A stretch of 64,000 bases of DNA from Verrucomicrobiia bacterium (GTDB lineage: Bacteria; Verrucomicrobiota; Verrucomicrobiia; JABWAM01), in contig JADZFN010000036.1 in the NCBI GenBank assembly GCA_020849895.1, positions 1 to 64,000 on the forward strand, written 5' to 3'. The first letter of the stretch is position 1; the number at the start of each line of letters is the position of its first letter. Below, in pieces: positions 34,264 to 43,305 of the stretch. The translations under genes and the position numbers were made by a program. The notes beneath the pieces are model-generated. The model saw only the letters and a list, made by a program, of their open reading frames with translations, had not been told where the DNA came from and made no database searches.

Positions 34264-34872
34264 TTACGCCTGCTCCAGCCACTCGCGGAGGGCGCGCACG
34301 GCCGCGCCGCGGTGGCTGATCGCGTTCTTCTCCCGCGCGGTCATCTCGGCGATCGTCCGCGCTTGGCCTTCAGGAAAGAAGAGCGGATCGTAGCCGAATC
34401 CGCGCCTCCCCTTCGGGTGGAGGCCGAGCTTCCCGCGCACAACTCCCTCACAGACATGCGTCTCCCCATCGCGCGGTCCGCCGGCAAACTCGGCTACGAG
34501 GACACAGCGGAACTGCGCTCCCCGGCGGGAGGCGGGCACGCCCCGCAGGCCCTCGAGGACCTTCGCATTGTTCGCGGCGTCGTCGCACGGGCTCCCCGCA
34601 TAACGGGCGGAGAACACTCCGGGCGCGCCCCCGAGCGCGTCCACCTCGAGCCCGGAGTCGTCGGCGACGACGAGGGCGGGCTCTCCCCCACGTCCGCGGA
34701 GGAAGCGCGCGACGACGCGCGCTTTGAGACGCGCGTTGGCTTCGAAAGTGACTCCGCTCTCCTCGACCTCGTCCTCGAAGTCCACCTCATCGAGAGTGAG
34801 AATCTCGCGGTCGAGAATCGCGGCGATTTCTCGGCTCTTGTGCCGGTTCCGGGTCGCCAGAACGATCCTCAT
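34264..34872 (-). CDS. rdgB: Non-canonical purine NTP pyrophosphatase (RdgB/HAM1)
   Basis: Removes ITP/XTP from the nucleotide pool. The N-terminus IVLATRNRHKSREI, the catalytic VADDSGLEVDALGGAPGVFSAR region (quoted in part: DDSGLEVDALGG), GYDPLFFPEG and the C-terminal ISHRG are all present. I start at ATG 34872; the upstream in-frame ATG adds residues absent in the family. It lies downstream of rng on the same strand but after two hairpins, so separate expression is possible. Confidence 0.95.
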   Translation of the reverse strand: MRIVLATRNRHKSREIAAILDREILTLDEVDFEDEVEESGVTFEANARLKARVVARFLRGRGGEPALVVADDSGLEVDALGGAPGVFSARYAGSPCDDAANNAKVLEGLRGVPASRRGAQFRCVLVAEFAGGPRDGETHVCEGVVRGKLGLHPKGRRGFGYDPLFFPEGQARTIAEMTAREKNAISHRGAAVRALREWLEQA

Positions 34873-34923
34873 GGGACGGAGGCGCGAAACCATGGAGGAA
34901 ACACGGATGACGAAAGACGAGAG

Positions 34924-34949
34924 TCAGATCCGCTGACGCGAATCTGACC
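34924..34949. repeat. Imperfect hairpin between rng and rdgB
   Basis: GTCAGATCCG pairs with CGAATCTGAC (one mismatch) around a short loop. With the hairpin at 34992-35020 it separates rng from rdgB. Confidence 0.45.
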
Positions 34950-34991
34950 CGCTTCAGCCGCCCATGCGATCCCTGATTCTCGCGATCGCAC

Positions 34992-35020
34992 GCGCGGATT
35001 CCGCATCGAGGAATCCGCGC
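34992..35020 (-). terminator. Hairpin after rng
   Basis: Perfect 11-base arms GCGCGGATTCC and GGAATCCGCGC around a 7-base loop, about 60 bases after the rng stop. No T-run follows, so it may be a pause or processing site rather than a classical terminator. It is the probable end of the mre-rng operon. Confidence 0.55.
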
Positions 35021-35081
35021 ACTCCTCTGTCCGTGGCCATTCGTATTTCATCCGCGCCCTTCCAAACGGCCAAAGGAAGGA

Positions 35082-36662
35082 TCACTCGAACTCGGCGCCG
35101 TTGACCGGGTTGATCACGCGAAACTCCTCTTTGTGGATCGCCGAATCGGAGCGGAAGCTGAGCTTGCCCGACAGGCGCTGTTCCATTTCCAAGAGGCGTT
35201 CCTCGTCGTGCTTGCGCAGGCGTTCGAGCACTTCGGGATGCACGATCACGCGGATCGGCATCTCCTCACCGTGTCCCCTGCGCTTGCGGAGGATTTCGGA
35301 AATCCGGCGCTGGATCTCGACGCTCATGCTCTCGGCGGATTTCACCACGCCCCGCCCGCGGCAGTTCGGGCAGGATTCGAAGACGGCATCGCGGATGCTC
35401 TCTTCCTGCCGCTGGCGCGTCATTTCGGCGAGGCCCAACGGGGAGATCGGCAGGATGTGCGTCTTGGCCTTGTCGCGTCGCACGCTTTCCCGGAGGCGAT
35501 GAGTCACCTCCTGCTGGTCGCGGCGCCCCTTCATGTCAATGAAGTCAATCACGATCAGTCCGCCGATGTTGCGGAGGCGGAGCTGGCGGGCGACTTCCTC
35601 GGCTGCCTCAAGATTGGTCGTGAGGATCGTGCGTTCGAGATCCCTTCCGCTGGTGTTGCGTCCGGTGTTTACATCAATGGCCACCAAGGCTTCGGTTTCG
35701 TCAATGACGATGTAGCCGCCGCACTTGAGCCAGACCTGGCGTTTGAAGGCGTCCTCGATCTGCTGATCCACGCCAAAGCGTTGGAAGATCGGCACGGGCT
35801 CGTCGTAGAGCTTCACCTTGGCCTTCGAACGGGTGGAGACTTGCCCGACGAGTTCGGCGATGAGGTCGTGCTCGGCGGGGCTGTCCACGATGATGCGATC
35901 AATGTCTTCCGTGAGGAAGTCGCGCACCGTGCGATGGACGAGGCCCGGCTCGGTGAAGACGATCGAGGGGGTCGGCGCGACCTTGATGCGTTCGGCGATT
36001 TTTTGCCATTCCTCGACCAGCAAAGCGAGGTCGCGGATGAAGTAGCGCCGGCTCAACCCCATGCCGGCGGTGCGGAAGATCACCCCCATCCCTTCGGGCA
36101 CGGTCATGCCGCGCAGAATTTCCCTCAGGCGGACCCGCTCGCGCGAATCCTCGATCTTGCGGGAGATGCCGCTCTGGTCGCTGAAGGGATTGAGCACGAG
36201 ATAGCGTCCCGGCAAGCTGATGTCGGTCGTGATCCGAGGCCCCTTGGTCCCGATGGAGCCCTTGGTCACCTGCACGATCACCTCGGTGCCCGGAGGATAA
36301 AGCCGCGGGATGTCGTCCATGGTCGGCCGCTTGGCGGTTGGAGACGCCTCGCGAGGGCGGCGGCCCTTGGTTTCGACGGCCTCGAAGGAAGTCTCGGTGG
36401 ATTCGGGGATGATGTCCCAATAGTGGAGAAAGGCGTTCTTTTCGTAGCCGATGTCCACGAAGGCGGCCTTGAGGCCGGGTTCGAGGTTCTTGATGCGGCC
36501 TTTGAAGATCGAGCCGACGAGACGCTGCTCGTTGGTGCGCTCAATGTGGAACTCCTCGAGGCGGCCGTTTTCGAGAAGCGCGACGCGCTTCTCGAGGGCC
36601 TCCGCATTGATGACGATCTCTTTGTTGCTCGCTCGGCGTTTGTTGAAGATGAATTTCAGCAT
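35082..36662 (-). CDS. rng: Ribonuclease E/G
   Basis: A 526-residue endoribonuclease for rRNA maturation and mRNA decay. The S1-like domain (GSIFKGRIKNLEPGLKAAFV, residues ~50-69) carries an insert of ~40 residues. The catalytic region contains VAIDVNTGRN and DFIDMKGRRD with the metal-binding Asp. The zinc-link CPNCRGRG follows, with a C-terminal region of normal RNase G length. The extended RNase E scaffold tail is absent. It follows rodA by 60 bases at the end of the mre operon, a common bacterial arrangement. Confidence 0.95.
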   Translation of the reverse strand: MLKFIFNKRRASNKEIVINAEALEKRVALLENGRLEEFHIERTNEQRLVGSIFKGRIKNLEPGLKAAFVDIGYEKNAFLHYWDIIPESTETSFEAVETKGRRPREASPTAKRPTMDDIPRLYPPGTEVIVQVTKGSIGTKGPRITTDISLPGRYLVLNPFSDQSGISRKIEDSRERVRLREILRGMTVPEGMGVIFRTAGMGLSRRYFIRDLALLVEEWQKIAERIKVAPTPSIVFTEPGLVHRTVRDFLTEDIDRIIVDSPAEHDLIAELVGQVSTRSKAKVKLYDEPVPIFQRFGVDQQIEDAFKRQVWLKCGGYIVIDETEALVAIDVNTGRNTSGRDLERTILTTNLEAAEEVARQLRLRNIGGLIVIDFIDMKGRRDQQEVTHRLRESVRRDKAKTHILPISPLGLAEMTRQRQEESIRDAVFESCPNCRGRGVVKSAESMSVEIQRRISEILRKRRGHGEEMPIRVIVHPEVLERLRKHDEERLLEMEQRLSGKLSFRSDSAIHKEEFRVINPVNGAEFE

Positions 36663-36722
36663 GGTCGGATAGGGTGAGATTTCAGGAAGGGACGAAAGGG
36701 GAAACGGGCGGAGGAGGGATGT

Positions 36723-37931
36723 TCAGTACGGGTTGCGGTGAAGCCATACGCTTTGAATGAGGCCGAGCGCGGTCAGACACACGAGCACGAAGGAACCTCC
36801 GTAACTCATGAGCGGAAGCGGCACGCCCACCACGGGAAGGAGCCCCAAAGCCATCCCAATGTTCACAAAAATATGGAAGAAAAACAGGAAGGTCACGCCT
36901 CCGGCGAGGAGCATGCCGAGGGTGTCGCCGGCCCGGATGGCCACGCGCGCCCCGCTGAAGAGGAGCACGGAATAAAGCGCCAAGAGCGCCACGCCGCCCA
37001 CGAAACCGCTCTCCTCGGCGAACACGGCGAAGATGAAGTCATTGAGGGACACGGTGCGCGGAAGGTAACCGCCGCGAGTGACATCGCCCTTGCCCCAGCC
37101 TTTCCCTGAGAAGCGGCCGCTCCCGATCGCGATCAGCGATTGGCGAATGTTCCATCCCTCGTTGAGTTGATCAAGCTCGTCGGGCGCCACGACGCCAAGG
37201 ATGCGGTTGAGTTGGTACTCTTTAAGATGAAGGATCGAAGGGTAGCGAGCCTCCGCAGACACGACTCTGGCGCTCCGCTCGTGCCGAAACTGGGTGTACC
37301 GCCAGGTCTCCCAACCCACCAGGCCGGAAGCCAGGAGGGCGACGAGAGCGAGGATGCCGAAAAAACGTGCGGACGCGCCGGCGAGGAAAAGGAGCAGGAA
37401 AAGAAGGGCGGGGATCGAGATTGCGGTGCCGAGGTCAGGTTGGCGATGGATCAGCACCGCCGGCACGATCGCCAAAAGCGAGGCGACCGCAAGGGAGCGC
37501 CAGTCGCGAAGCTTTCCCGCGCGGCGCCCGAGATACCAACACAAGATCAGCAGGACGGAAAGCTTGGCGAACTCCGAAGGCTGGATGGCAAACGATTCAA
37601 ACGTGATCCACCGCCTCGCTCCATAGATCTTCTTGCCCTTGAGCAGAACCCAGATCAGCAGGGCGAACGTGCCCGCGTACAAAAGCCAGGCCTTTCGGCA
37701 AACCCAACGATAGTCCAGGAGTGAAGCGAAAAAATAGCCGACGAGTCCGAGGGCGAACCAGAGCCCCTGTTTCTTGACCTCGTCGGGCACGCCCTCACCG
37801 GAGCGCACCGTCGCGCTGTAGATGAAGAGCAGGCTGAACGTCATGAGGCACAGCACCGCGATGAGCTGGCCCCAGCGGAAGTCCGCGAGGAGCTCGTGGA
37901 AAAACTCCCTCGTTTTGCGGCGTCGGATCAT
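36723..37931 (-). CDS. rodA: RodA, SEDS-family peptidoglycan glycosyltransferase
   Basis: A 402-residue protein with about ten membrane helices. It contains WITFESFAIQPSEFAKLS, HRQPDLGTAISIPALL (with the catalytic-type Asp), and the terminal region LLPVVGVPLPLMSYGGSFV. It polymerises lipid II in the elongasome with the PBP2 encoded just upstream. The start ATG 37931 overlaps the mrdA stop as ATGA; the longer frame upstream is a shadow of mrdA. Confidence 0.96.
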   Translation of the reverse strand: MIRRRKTREFFHELLADFRWGQLIAVLCLMTFSLLFIYSATVRSGEGVPDEVKKQGLWFALGLVGYFFASLLDYRWVCRKAWLLYAGTFALLIWVLLKGKKIYGARRWITFESFAIQPSEFAKLSVLLILCWYLGRRAGKLRDWRSLAVASLLAIVPAVLIHRQPDLGTAISIPALLFLLLFLAGASARFFGILALVALLASGLVGWETWRYTQFRHERSARVVSAEARYPSILHLKEYQLNRILGVVAPDELDQLNEGWNIRQSLIAIGSGRFSGKGWGKGDVTRGGYLPRTVSLNDFIFAVFAEESGFVGGVALLALYSVLLFSGARVAIRAGDTLGMLLAGGVTFLFFFHIFVNIGMALGLLPVVGVPLPLMSYGGSFVLVCLTALGLIQSVWLHRNPY

Positions 37932-39964
37932 CGACGGCCTCCCACGGGTTCGGCGGGAAAGGAGGCCGGCGCAGCCTCGTCGGACGCTTCGTCCACAGGA
38001 GCCGCAGGCAGGGCGGACGGCGGCGTGTCGCTCAGAATTTCTCCGCTCGCTTCGCCCTCTTTGCCGGTGAGACGGTCGCTGACGGGCATGGCCGCCACGG
38101 ACGGCGGGCGGACCAACATCCGACGGCCTTGCTCGATCTCGAAAATCTTCTTGTAGATCTCCTGGGTGAACGGCCCGATCGTCGTCCCCCCCGAAATCCC
38201 TTCCTCGGCGACGAGAGCCATCGCATAGCGGGGTTCCGGCCAAGGAGCGAACGAGATCATCCACGCGCGCGTCTTTTGAAGCGTTTCTCCGGTGAGGCGG
38301 TCCCTGACGTGGAACTGGGCGCTGCCGGTCTTGGCCGCGATCTTGATCTTCGGCAGCGCCGCGCGTTTGCCCGTTCCGTCCGCCACCACGTTCAGCATCG
38401 CCTCGCGGATGAACTGGATATGCTCCGGACTCGCGGGGAGGCGGTTGCGAAACTCCGACGGAAACTTCACCACTTCGTTCCCGTTCGGCGTCTCCACGCG
38501 CAGCACGAGCCGAGGCCTGAAAACCGTCCCCTGATTCCCGAACGCCGCGGCCACCACGGCCATCTGCAAAGGAGTCACGTTCAGCAGCCCCTGGCCGATG
38601 GACATGTTCACGGAATCGCCGGGGGTCCATCGGTCGCGCGGGTTGCGCGCCCGCTTGAGCTCCTCGGTCGGGAGAAGCCCTCCCGACTCTCCATCGAGCG
38701 GGACACCGGTCTTCTCTCCGAGGCCGAACGCGTGCGACATGGCCCAGAGCGGCGGACCGCCGATCCGAAAACCCAGGTTGTAGAAGAAAACGTTGCAGGA
38801 CATCGTGAGCGCCTCCCGGAGATTCATGTCTCCGTGCCCGCCCTTCTCCCAGCAGGCAAAGGTGATGTTCCCGAGCGAAAAGCTTCCCGGACACTGGAAG
38901 ACCGTCTTCTCGGTGATCAATCCGGTTTCGAGACCGGCCAGTGCGCCTATCACCTTGAAGGTCGAGCCGGGCGAGTAGTAGGCCTGTGTCGCGCGATTGA
39001 GCATCGGCCGCTGCGGGTCGGAAGCCAGCGCATTCCAATCCGCGCGGCGGATGGCGGGCACGAAGAGATTCGGATTGTACGACGGCATGGAGGCAAGCGC
39101 CAGCACGTCTCCGTTGCGTGGATCGAGAATCACACACGCGCCGCGATAGCCGACAAAACTCTCTTCCACGATCGCCTGGATCTCCGCATCGAGACTGAGG
39201 ACCACGTCGTTGCCCGGAGTCGGCTCGACGCGGGAGACCTCCGCTTCGGTGAAGCCCGCGGCGTCGAGGCGGACGACGCGCTGCCCCGGCGTCCCCTGCA
39301 GCACCTTGTCCATCGTCTCCTCGATCCCCGCCTTGCCGATGGCGACCGGCTGCGAGAACGCGCGCCGCCCGATGGTGTCGTAGTCTTCTTCGGCGGCCGC
39401 ACGACCCTCCGGCTTGCCGAGGTAACCGAGGACGTGGCATGCGAGCGGGCCGTAGGGATAAACGCGCACTGGCTCGATCTGGAGGTCCACGCCCGGCGTC
39501 CAGGGGCTGCGCTCCAGAAAGGCCGCAAAGGCCGCGGGGCTGAGGTCGTTCCAGACGGTGAGCGGGAGAGGGCCGCGGCGGTCGTAGTGGATGCGAACCA
39601 CGCGATCGTTCACGTTCACCGGCATTTTCATCCGCTTGTGCAGGACCTCCACGCTGGCGCGCACGCGGCGGAGGAGACGTTCGCGGTTTCGGCCCGCGCC
39701 GAACTCGTCGAGGAGGAGGGCCACGTTGTAGCTGGGGCGGTTATCCACGAGGACCACGCCGTTGCGGTCGAGGATCCGCCCGCGCGGCGCGGGGAGTCTC
39801 ATCACCCGCGTCGAACTTTGCGCCATCTGCGAGGTCCAATCCTCGCCCTGCACGAGCTGGCGGAAAGCCATGCCGATCAGCAGGACGGCCAGACCCGTCA
39901 CGATGAGAAGGAAAAGGAGAAAGATGCGCCAAGGGGTGCGTTCCCCGGAAGATGAGAAGCTCAT
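37928..39964 (-). CDS. mrdA: Penicillin-binding protein 2 (elongation transpeptidase)
   Basis: 678 residues with one N-terminal membrane helix (~13-34). The PBP dimerisation (pedestal) domain includes APRGRILDRNG and the allosteric region. The transpeptidase domain has SxxK at S334-K337 (YSPGSTFKV), SxN at S389-N391 (MSCNVFF) and KTG in IKIAAKTGSAQF. It crosslinks peptidoglycan during elongation. It overlaps mreD upstream and rodA downstream, each by ATGA. The ~50-residue Ala/Pro-rich C-terminal tail is an extension. Confidence 0.96.
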   Translation of the reverse strand: MSFSSSGERTPWRIFLLFLLIVTGLAVLLIGMAFRQLVQGEDWTSQMAQSSTRVMRLPAPRGRILDRNGVVLVDNRPSYNVALLLDEFGAGRNRERLLRRVRASVEVLHKRMKMPVNVNDRVVRIHYDRRGPLPLTVWNDLSPAAFAAFLERSPWTPGVDLQIEPVRVYPYGPLACHVLGYLGKPEGRAAAEEDYDTIGRRAFSQPVAIGKAGIEETMDKVLQGTPGQRVVRLDAAGFTEAEVSRVEPTPGNDVVLSLDAEIQAIVEESFVGYRGACVILDPRNGDVLALASMPSYNPNLFVPAIRRADWNALASDPQRPMLNRATQAYYSPGSTFKVIGALAGLETGLITEKTVFQCPGSFSLGNITFACWEKGGHGDMNLREALTMSCNVFFYNLGFRIGGPPLWAMSHAFGLGEKTGVPLDGESGGLLPTEELKRARNPRDRWTPGDSVNMSIGQGLLNVTPLQMAVVAAAFGNQGTVFRPRLVLRVETPNGNEVVKFPSEFRNRLPASPEHIQFIREAMLNVVADGTGKRAALPKIKIAAKTGSAQFHVRDRLTGETLQKTRAWMISFAPWPEPRYAMALVAEEGISGGTTIGPFTQEIYKKIFEIEQGRRMLVRPPSVAAMPVSDRLTGKEGEASGEILSDTPPSALPAAPVDEASDEAAPASFPAEPVGGRR

Positions 39965-40482
39965 GGCGCGTCCTCTTCAAAGCGGCCCGGATTAAGGCCC
40001 GAGGCGCGGAACGCCGCGTCGAGGACGAGGAAGTACGCCACACTCAACAGCCCGCACAGAGTCGCAAGGCGGAGGATCTTCGGCAGGACCGCGCCGAACG
40101 GCACGGCGACGGCCTTCCCGCTGAAAAGCCATTGGAGAAGCAGCGTGAAAAAGCCGGCAATTACGCCGTTGAAGAACCGTGTCGAAAGCCGGCTGCGGAA
40201 GAAGATGGGGCGAAGCGCGCTGAAGAGGGTCACGTTGACCAGGTAGGGAATCACGCTGGCGCCCATGGCGCCCGCGCTGAGCGAGTCGTAGAGCAACGCC
40301 GAAAACGCCCCGAGAAAAAACGCGGTCGGCAGATTCACGGTGAACGCCATATACACGAGCAGCGGCGGAAGGAGTTCAAGGCGCACCCCCCAAGGCGACC
40401 AACGCCAGGTGACCGTGCACTGCAAAGCCACGAGGAGAATCGCAACCGCCACCAGAGAAAAGGGGATGAGCAGCCGGTTCAT
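39961..40482 (-). CDS. mreD: MreD, elongasome membrane protein
   Basis: A 173-residue hydrophobic protein with five or six membrane segments and the FFLGAFSALLYDSLSAG stretch typical of MreD. It links MreC with the RodA-PBP2 pair. The family is poorly conserved, but the position between mreC and mrdA with ATGA overlaps at both ends settles the call. Confidence 0.9.
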   Translation of the reverse strand: MNRLLIPFSLVAVAILLVALQCTVTWRWSPWGVRLELLPPLLVYMAFTVNLPTAFFLGAFSALLYDSLSAGAMGASVIPYLVNVTLFSALRPIFFRSRLSTRFFNGVIAGFFTLLLQWLFSGKAVAVPFGAVLPKILRLATLCGLLSVAYFLVLDAAFRASGLNPGRFEEDAP

Positions 40483-41378
40483 GGAGCGGAAGGCCGTTGC
40501 GAACGCAGCCGCGGCCGCACGGGAGGCGCCGCAGGCAGCGCGGCGGGAGTTCCCTGCGGTTTCGCGCCCACTCCGATAAAGACTTCGTCAATCCGAGCCA
40601 GGTCCACCGCGGGCGTCACGTAGAGGGATTGATAGAGCGCTGCCTTGCGCGAGTCGCCGGCGGGCGCAACGCTCGTCACGTTCCCGATCAGGATGCCCTT
40701 CGGAAAGACCCCCCCGAGGCCCGACGTGTAGACCTTGTCGTTCGGCTGCAACTGCGCGAACCGGTCCACAAAAAGCATCCGACACTGCGCTCCGCCCCTG
40801 CCGGAAAGGACGTTGCCCTGCACGATGCCGTAGTAGCCGCTCTCCTTGAGCCATCCGGAAACCTTGCAGTTTTCGTCTATGATCAGCAGGACCCGTGCGT
40901 TGTTCTGCATGACCTCGATCACCTTCCCGACGAGCCCGTCCATGGTCAGGACGGGCAATTCCCGCGTGACGCCGTCCGAGGCGCCGCGATCCACAAGCAC
41001 CGAACTCCACCAATTGGAAGGATCCCGCTCGATCACCCGGGCGGGAATGAGCTTGAACTCGCTGCGATTCTTGAAGTCGAGCATCGCGCGGAAATTCCGG
41101 TTTTCGCGTTCGAGCTCGCTCGCCTCCGCGACGCGCGACGAAAGCTCGCTGAGCTGCCGACGGAGATCCGTATTTTCCACCTGAAGGCGCGTATAGCGCT
41201 TGGTGCGCTGGGAAAGCTCCTGCAGGCTGCCCTGAAACCGGGTCGAGAACTCGATGAAGGGAAGGAACCCTTCGCTCAATGCGTCCTTGACGCGCAGGGC
41301 AAAGGGGACCTGCAGCCGGATGATCACGAGAAGGATCACCAGCAACCCGGCGGCGGCCAGCAACGATCGTTTGCGCAC
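40479..41378 (-). CDS. mreC: MreC, elongasome scaffold
   Basis: 299 residues: one N-terminal membrane helix (LLAAAGLLVILLVIIRL), a coiled coil (~55-95, QELSQRTKRYTRLQVENTDL and following), and a beta-rich periplasmic domain with SNWWSSVLVDRGASDGV and LVGKVIEV, the MreC signature. It activates PBP2. A Pro/Arg tail of ~25 residues follows. It lies seven bases after mreB. Confidence 0.94.
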   Translation of the reverse strand: MRKRSLLAAAGLLVILLVIIRLQVPFALRVKDALSEGFLPFIEFSTRFQGSLQELSQRTKRYTRLQVENTDLRRQLSELSSRVAEASELERENRNFRAMLDFKNRSEFKLIPARVIERDPSNWWSSVLVDRGASDGVTRELPVLTMDGLVGKVIEVMQNNARVLLIIDENCKVSGWLKESGYYGIVQGNVLSGRGGAQCRMLFVDRFAQLQPNDKVYTSGLGGVFPKGILIGNVTSVAPAGDSRKAALYQSLYVTPAVDLARIDEVFIGVGAKPQGTPAALPAAPPVRPRLRSQRPSAP

Positions 41379-41385
41379 GTCCTAC

Positions 41386-42426
41386 TTAACGACCCGACCG
41401 TCGCTCATGGTCCGAGACTTTGCGCAGGAAATTGAGTTCGTTGAGCACAATGCCCGTGCCCGTCACGACCGCGCTGAGCGGGTCGTCGGCCACGTGGACG
41501 GGGAGGCCCGTCTCCTCTTCCAGGAGCTTGTTCATCCCGCGCAACAGCCCGCCTCCGCCCGCGAGCACGATCCCGCGGTCCACGAGGTCCGCGGAAAGCT
41601 CCGGCGGACAACGTTCGAGCGTGTAGCGCACCGTCTCGACAATGGTGTTGATGGGCTCCTGAATGGCTTCCCGAACTTCCTGCGAAGTGATCGTCAAGGT
41701 CTTTGGCAGACCGGCGACCAGGTCGCGTCCTTTAACCTCCATGCTGGTTTCTTGTTCGAGCGGATACGCCGAGCCGATCTTGATCTTGATCTCCTCGGCG
41801 GTCCGCTCCCCGATCATCAAATTATAGACCCGCTTCATGTACTGCGCGAGGGCCTCGTCCAACTCGTCTCCGGCCACGCGCACGCTCCGGCAGAAGACGA
41901 TCCCCGCCAGCGAAATGATCGCCACCTCGGTCGTTCCGCCGCCCATGTCCACGATCATGTTGCCTGCGGGTTCCTGCACGGGCAGCCCCACGCCGATCGC
42001 CGAGACCATCGGCTCCTCGATCAGATAGACCTCGCGAGCGCCCGCGCGCGATGCGCTATCCTTCACGGCGCGTCGCTCGACTTCGGTGATCCCGCTCGGC
42101 ACCGCCACGACCACTCGCGGGCTCACCATGCTGCGGCGGTTGTGCACCTTCTGGATGAAGTGACGGAGCATCGCCTCGGTCACCTCGAAGTCGGCGATCA
42201 CTCCGTCCTTCAACGGACGAATCGCCACGATGTTGCCCGGAGTGCGCCCGAGCATCCGTTTCGCCTCCTCCCCGACGGCGAGCACTTCGTTGGTGCCCGC
42301 CTGGACGGCGACGACGGAAGGCTCCCGCAGCACCACACCCTTGTCCTTCACGTAGACGAGCGTGTTCGCCGTACCGAGGTCTATGCCAATGTCGTTGGAA
42401 AAGAGGCCGAAAAACTTGCCAAACAT
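41386..42426 (-). CDS. mreB: MreB, actin-like cell-shape protein
   Basis: A 346-residue protein matching MreB throughout: [13 protein letters not shown] is split here as [15 protein letters not shown] near residues 13-27, then [50 protein letters not shown], and the terminal [16 protein letters not shown]. It directs lateral wall synthesis. It is the first gene of the mre operon. A weak promoter (TTGACG 42522-42517, TCTAGG 42500-42495) lies upstream. Confidence 0.98.
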   Translation of the reverse strand: MFGKFFGLFSNDIGIDLGTANTLVYVKDKGVVLREPSVVAVQAGTNEVLAVGEEAKRMLGRTPGNIVAIRPLKDGVIADFEVTEAMLRHFIQKVHNRRSMVSPRVVVAVPSGITEVERRAVKDSASRAGAREVYLIEEPMVSAIGVGLPVQEPAGNMIVDMGGGTTEVAIISLAGIVFCRSVRVAGDELDEALAQYMKRVYNLMIGERTAEEIKIKIGSAYPLEQETSMEVKGRDLVAGLPKTLTITSQEVREAIQEPINTIVETVRYTLERCPPELSADLVDRGIVLAGGGGLLRGMNKLLEEETGLPVHVADDPLSAVVTGTGIVLNELNFLRKVSDHERRSGR

Positions 42427-42561
42427 TTGAGTGTCGCCCGAAGCCGTTCAGAATCAGGCGCTTGGAATGGGAATCACAAAAGATGAAGGGCAACCCTAGA
42501 CATCTTTTCTACATGCCGTCAAGCGTTCCCCGGGCTTCCGTTGGAGGCCCGCTGTGGGAAG

Positions 42562-43197
42562 TCAGCAGCAAACGTCGAGGAGGGCCTTGAGGGCGCGGCA
42601 GGCCGAAGTGGGGTTCGAGGCTTGGAGGATGCCGGAAACCACCACGATCCCTCGCCCGCCGGCGGCAAGCACCCGCCCGGCATTGTCACTCTTGATTCCT
42701 CCGATGCAAAAGAACGGCTTCGAGGCGACCGGCGCCACCCGTCGCACCAGCTCCAAGCCCACAGGGACGTAGGTCGGCTTGGTCGGCGTCGCAAAAATCG
42801 GGCCGACCGCAAAGTAATCCACGTCTTCCGCTTGCGCCGCGACCGCCTGTTCGAAGGAATGCGTAGATTTTCCGAGAATGCGGTCGCGGCCGATCCTTCG
42901 CCGCGCTTCGGCAACGGCAAGATCATCCTGTCCGACATGAACGCCATCGGCGTCGGCGGCGACGGCAAGGTCGGGGCGGTCATTGACGATCACAGGGACG
43001 CCCGCGGGGCGGCATGCGGCGAGCGCTGCGCGGGTCATTTCGAGGACGACCGCGTCGGAGGCGTCTTTGGCGCGAACCTGGAGGAGGTCCACGCCGCCCT
43101 CGACCAGCTGTTCCGCGACGGCGCCGGGATCGCGTCCGCCGAGGTAAGCGGCGTCGAGGATCGCGTAGAGGAAACGATGGTCGAGCGAGAGGCGCAT
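42562..43197 (-). CDS. thiE: Thiamine-phosphate synthase
   Basis: Joins HMP-PP and thiazole phosphate. Barrel motifs: LLQVRAKDAS (the substrate-binding QxRxK region), VPVIVNDRPDLAVA with DGVHVGQDD, GKSTHSFEQ, DYFAVGPIFATPTKP and FFCIGGI. 211 residues is the normal size. No TPP riboswitch is seen upstream. thiD is 16 kb away on the other strand. Confidence 0.95.
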   Translation of the reverse strand: MRLSLDHRFLYAILDAAYLGGRDPGAVAEQLVEGGVDLLQVRAKDASDAVVLEMTRAALAACRPAGVPVIVNDRPDLAVAADADGVHVGQDDLAVAEARRRIGRDRILGKSTHSFEQAVAAQAEDVDYFAVGPIFATPTKPTYVPVGLELVRRVAPVASKPFFCIGGIKSDNAGRVLAAGGRGIVVVSGILQASNPTSACRALKALLDVCC

Positions 43198-43305
43198 GAG
43201 AAGATCAGCCGCTCCGCCGTGAAGGGGGAACGAAGGGGCGGCGGCATCCGCGCGGCGGCGCGGACCGACCCTTCACCTTCGCGTCTGGGGCGTTCCTTGC
43301 TTTCT

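Noticed and set aside
43198-43305. TPP riboswitch before thiE
   Set aside because: The conserved CUGAGA-type and second-arm sequences are absent.
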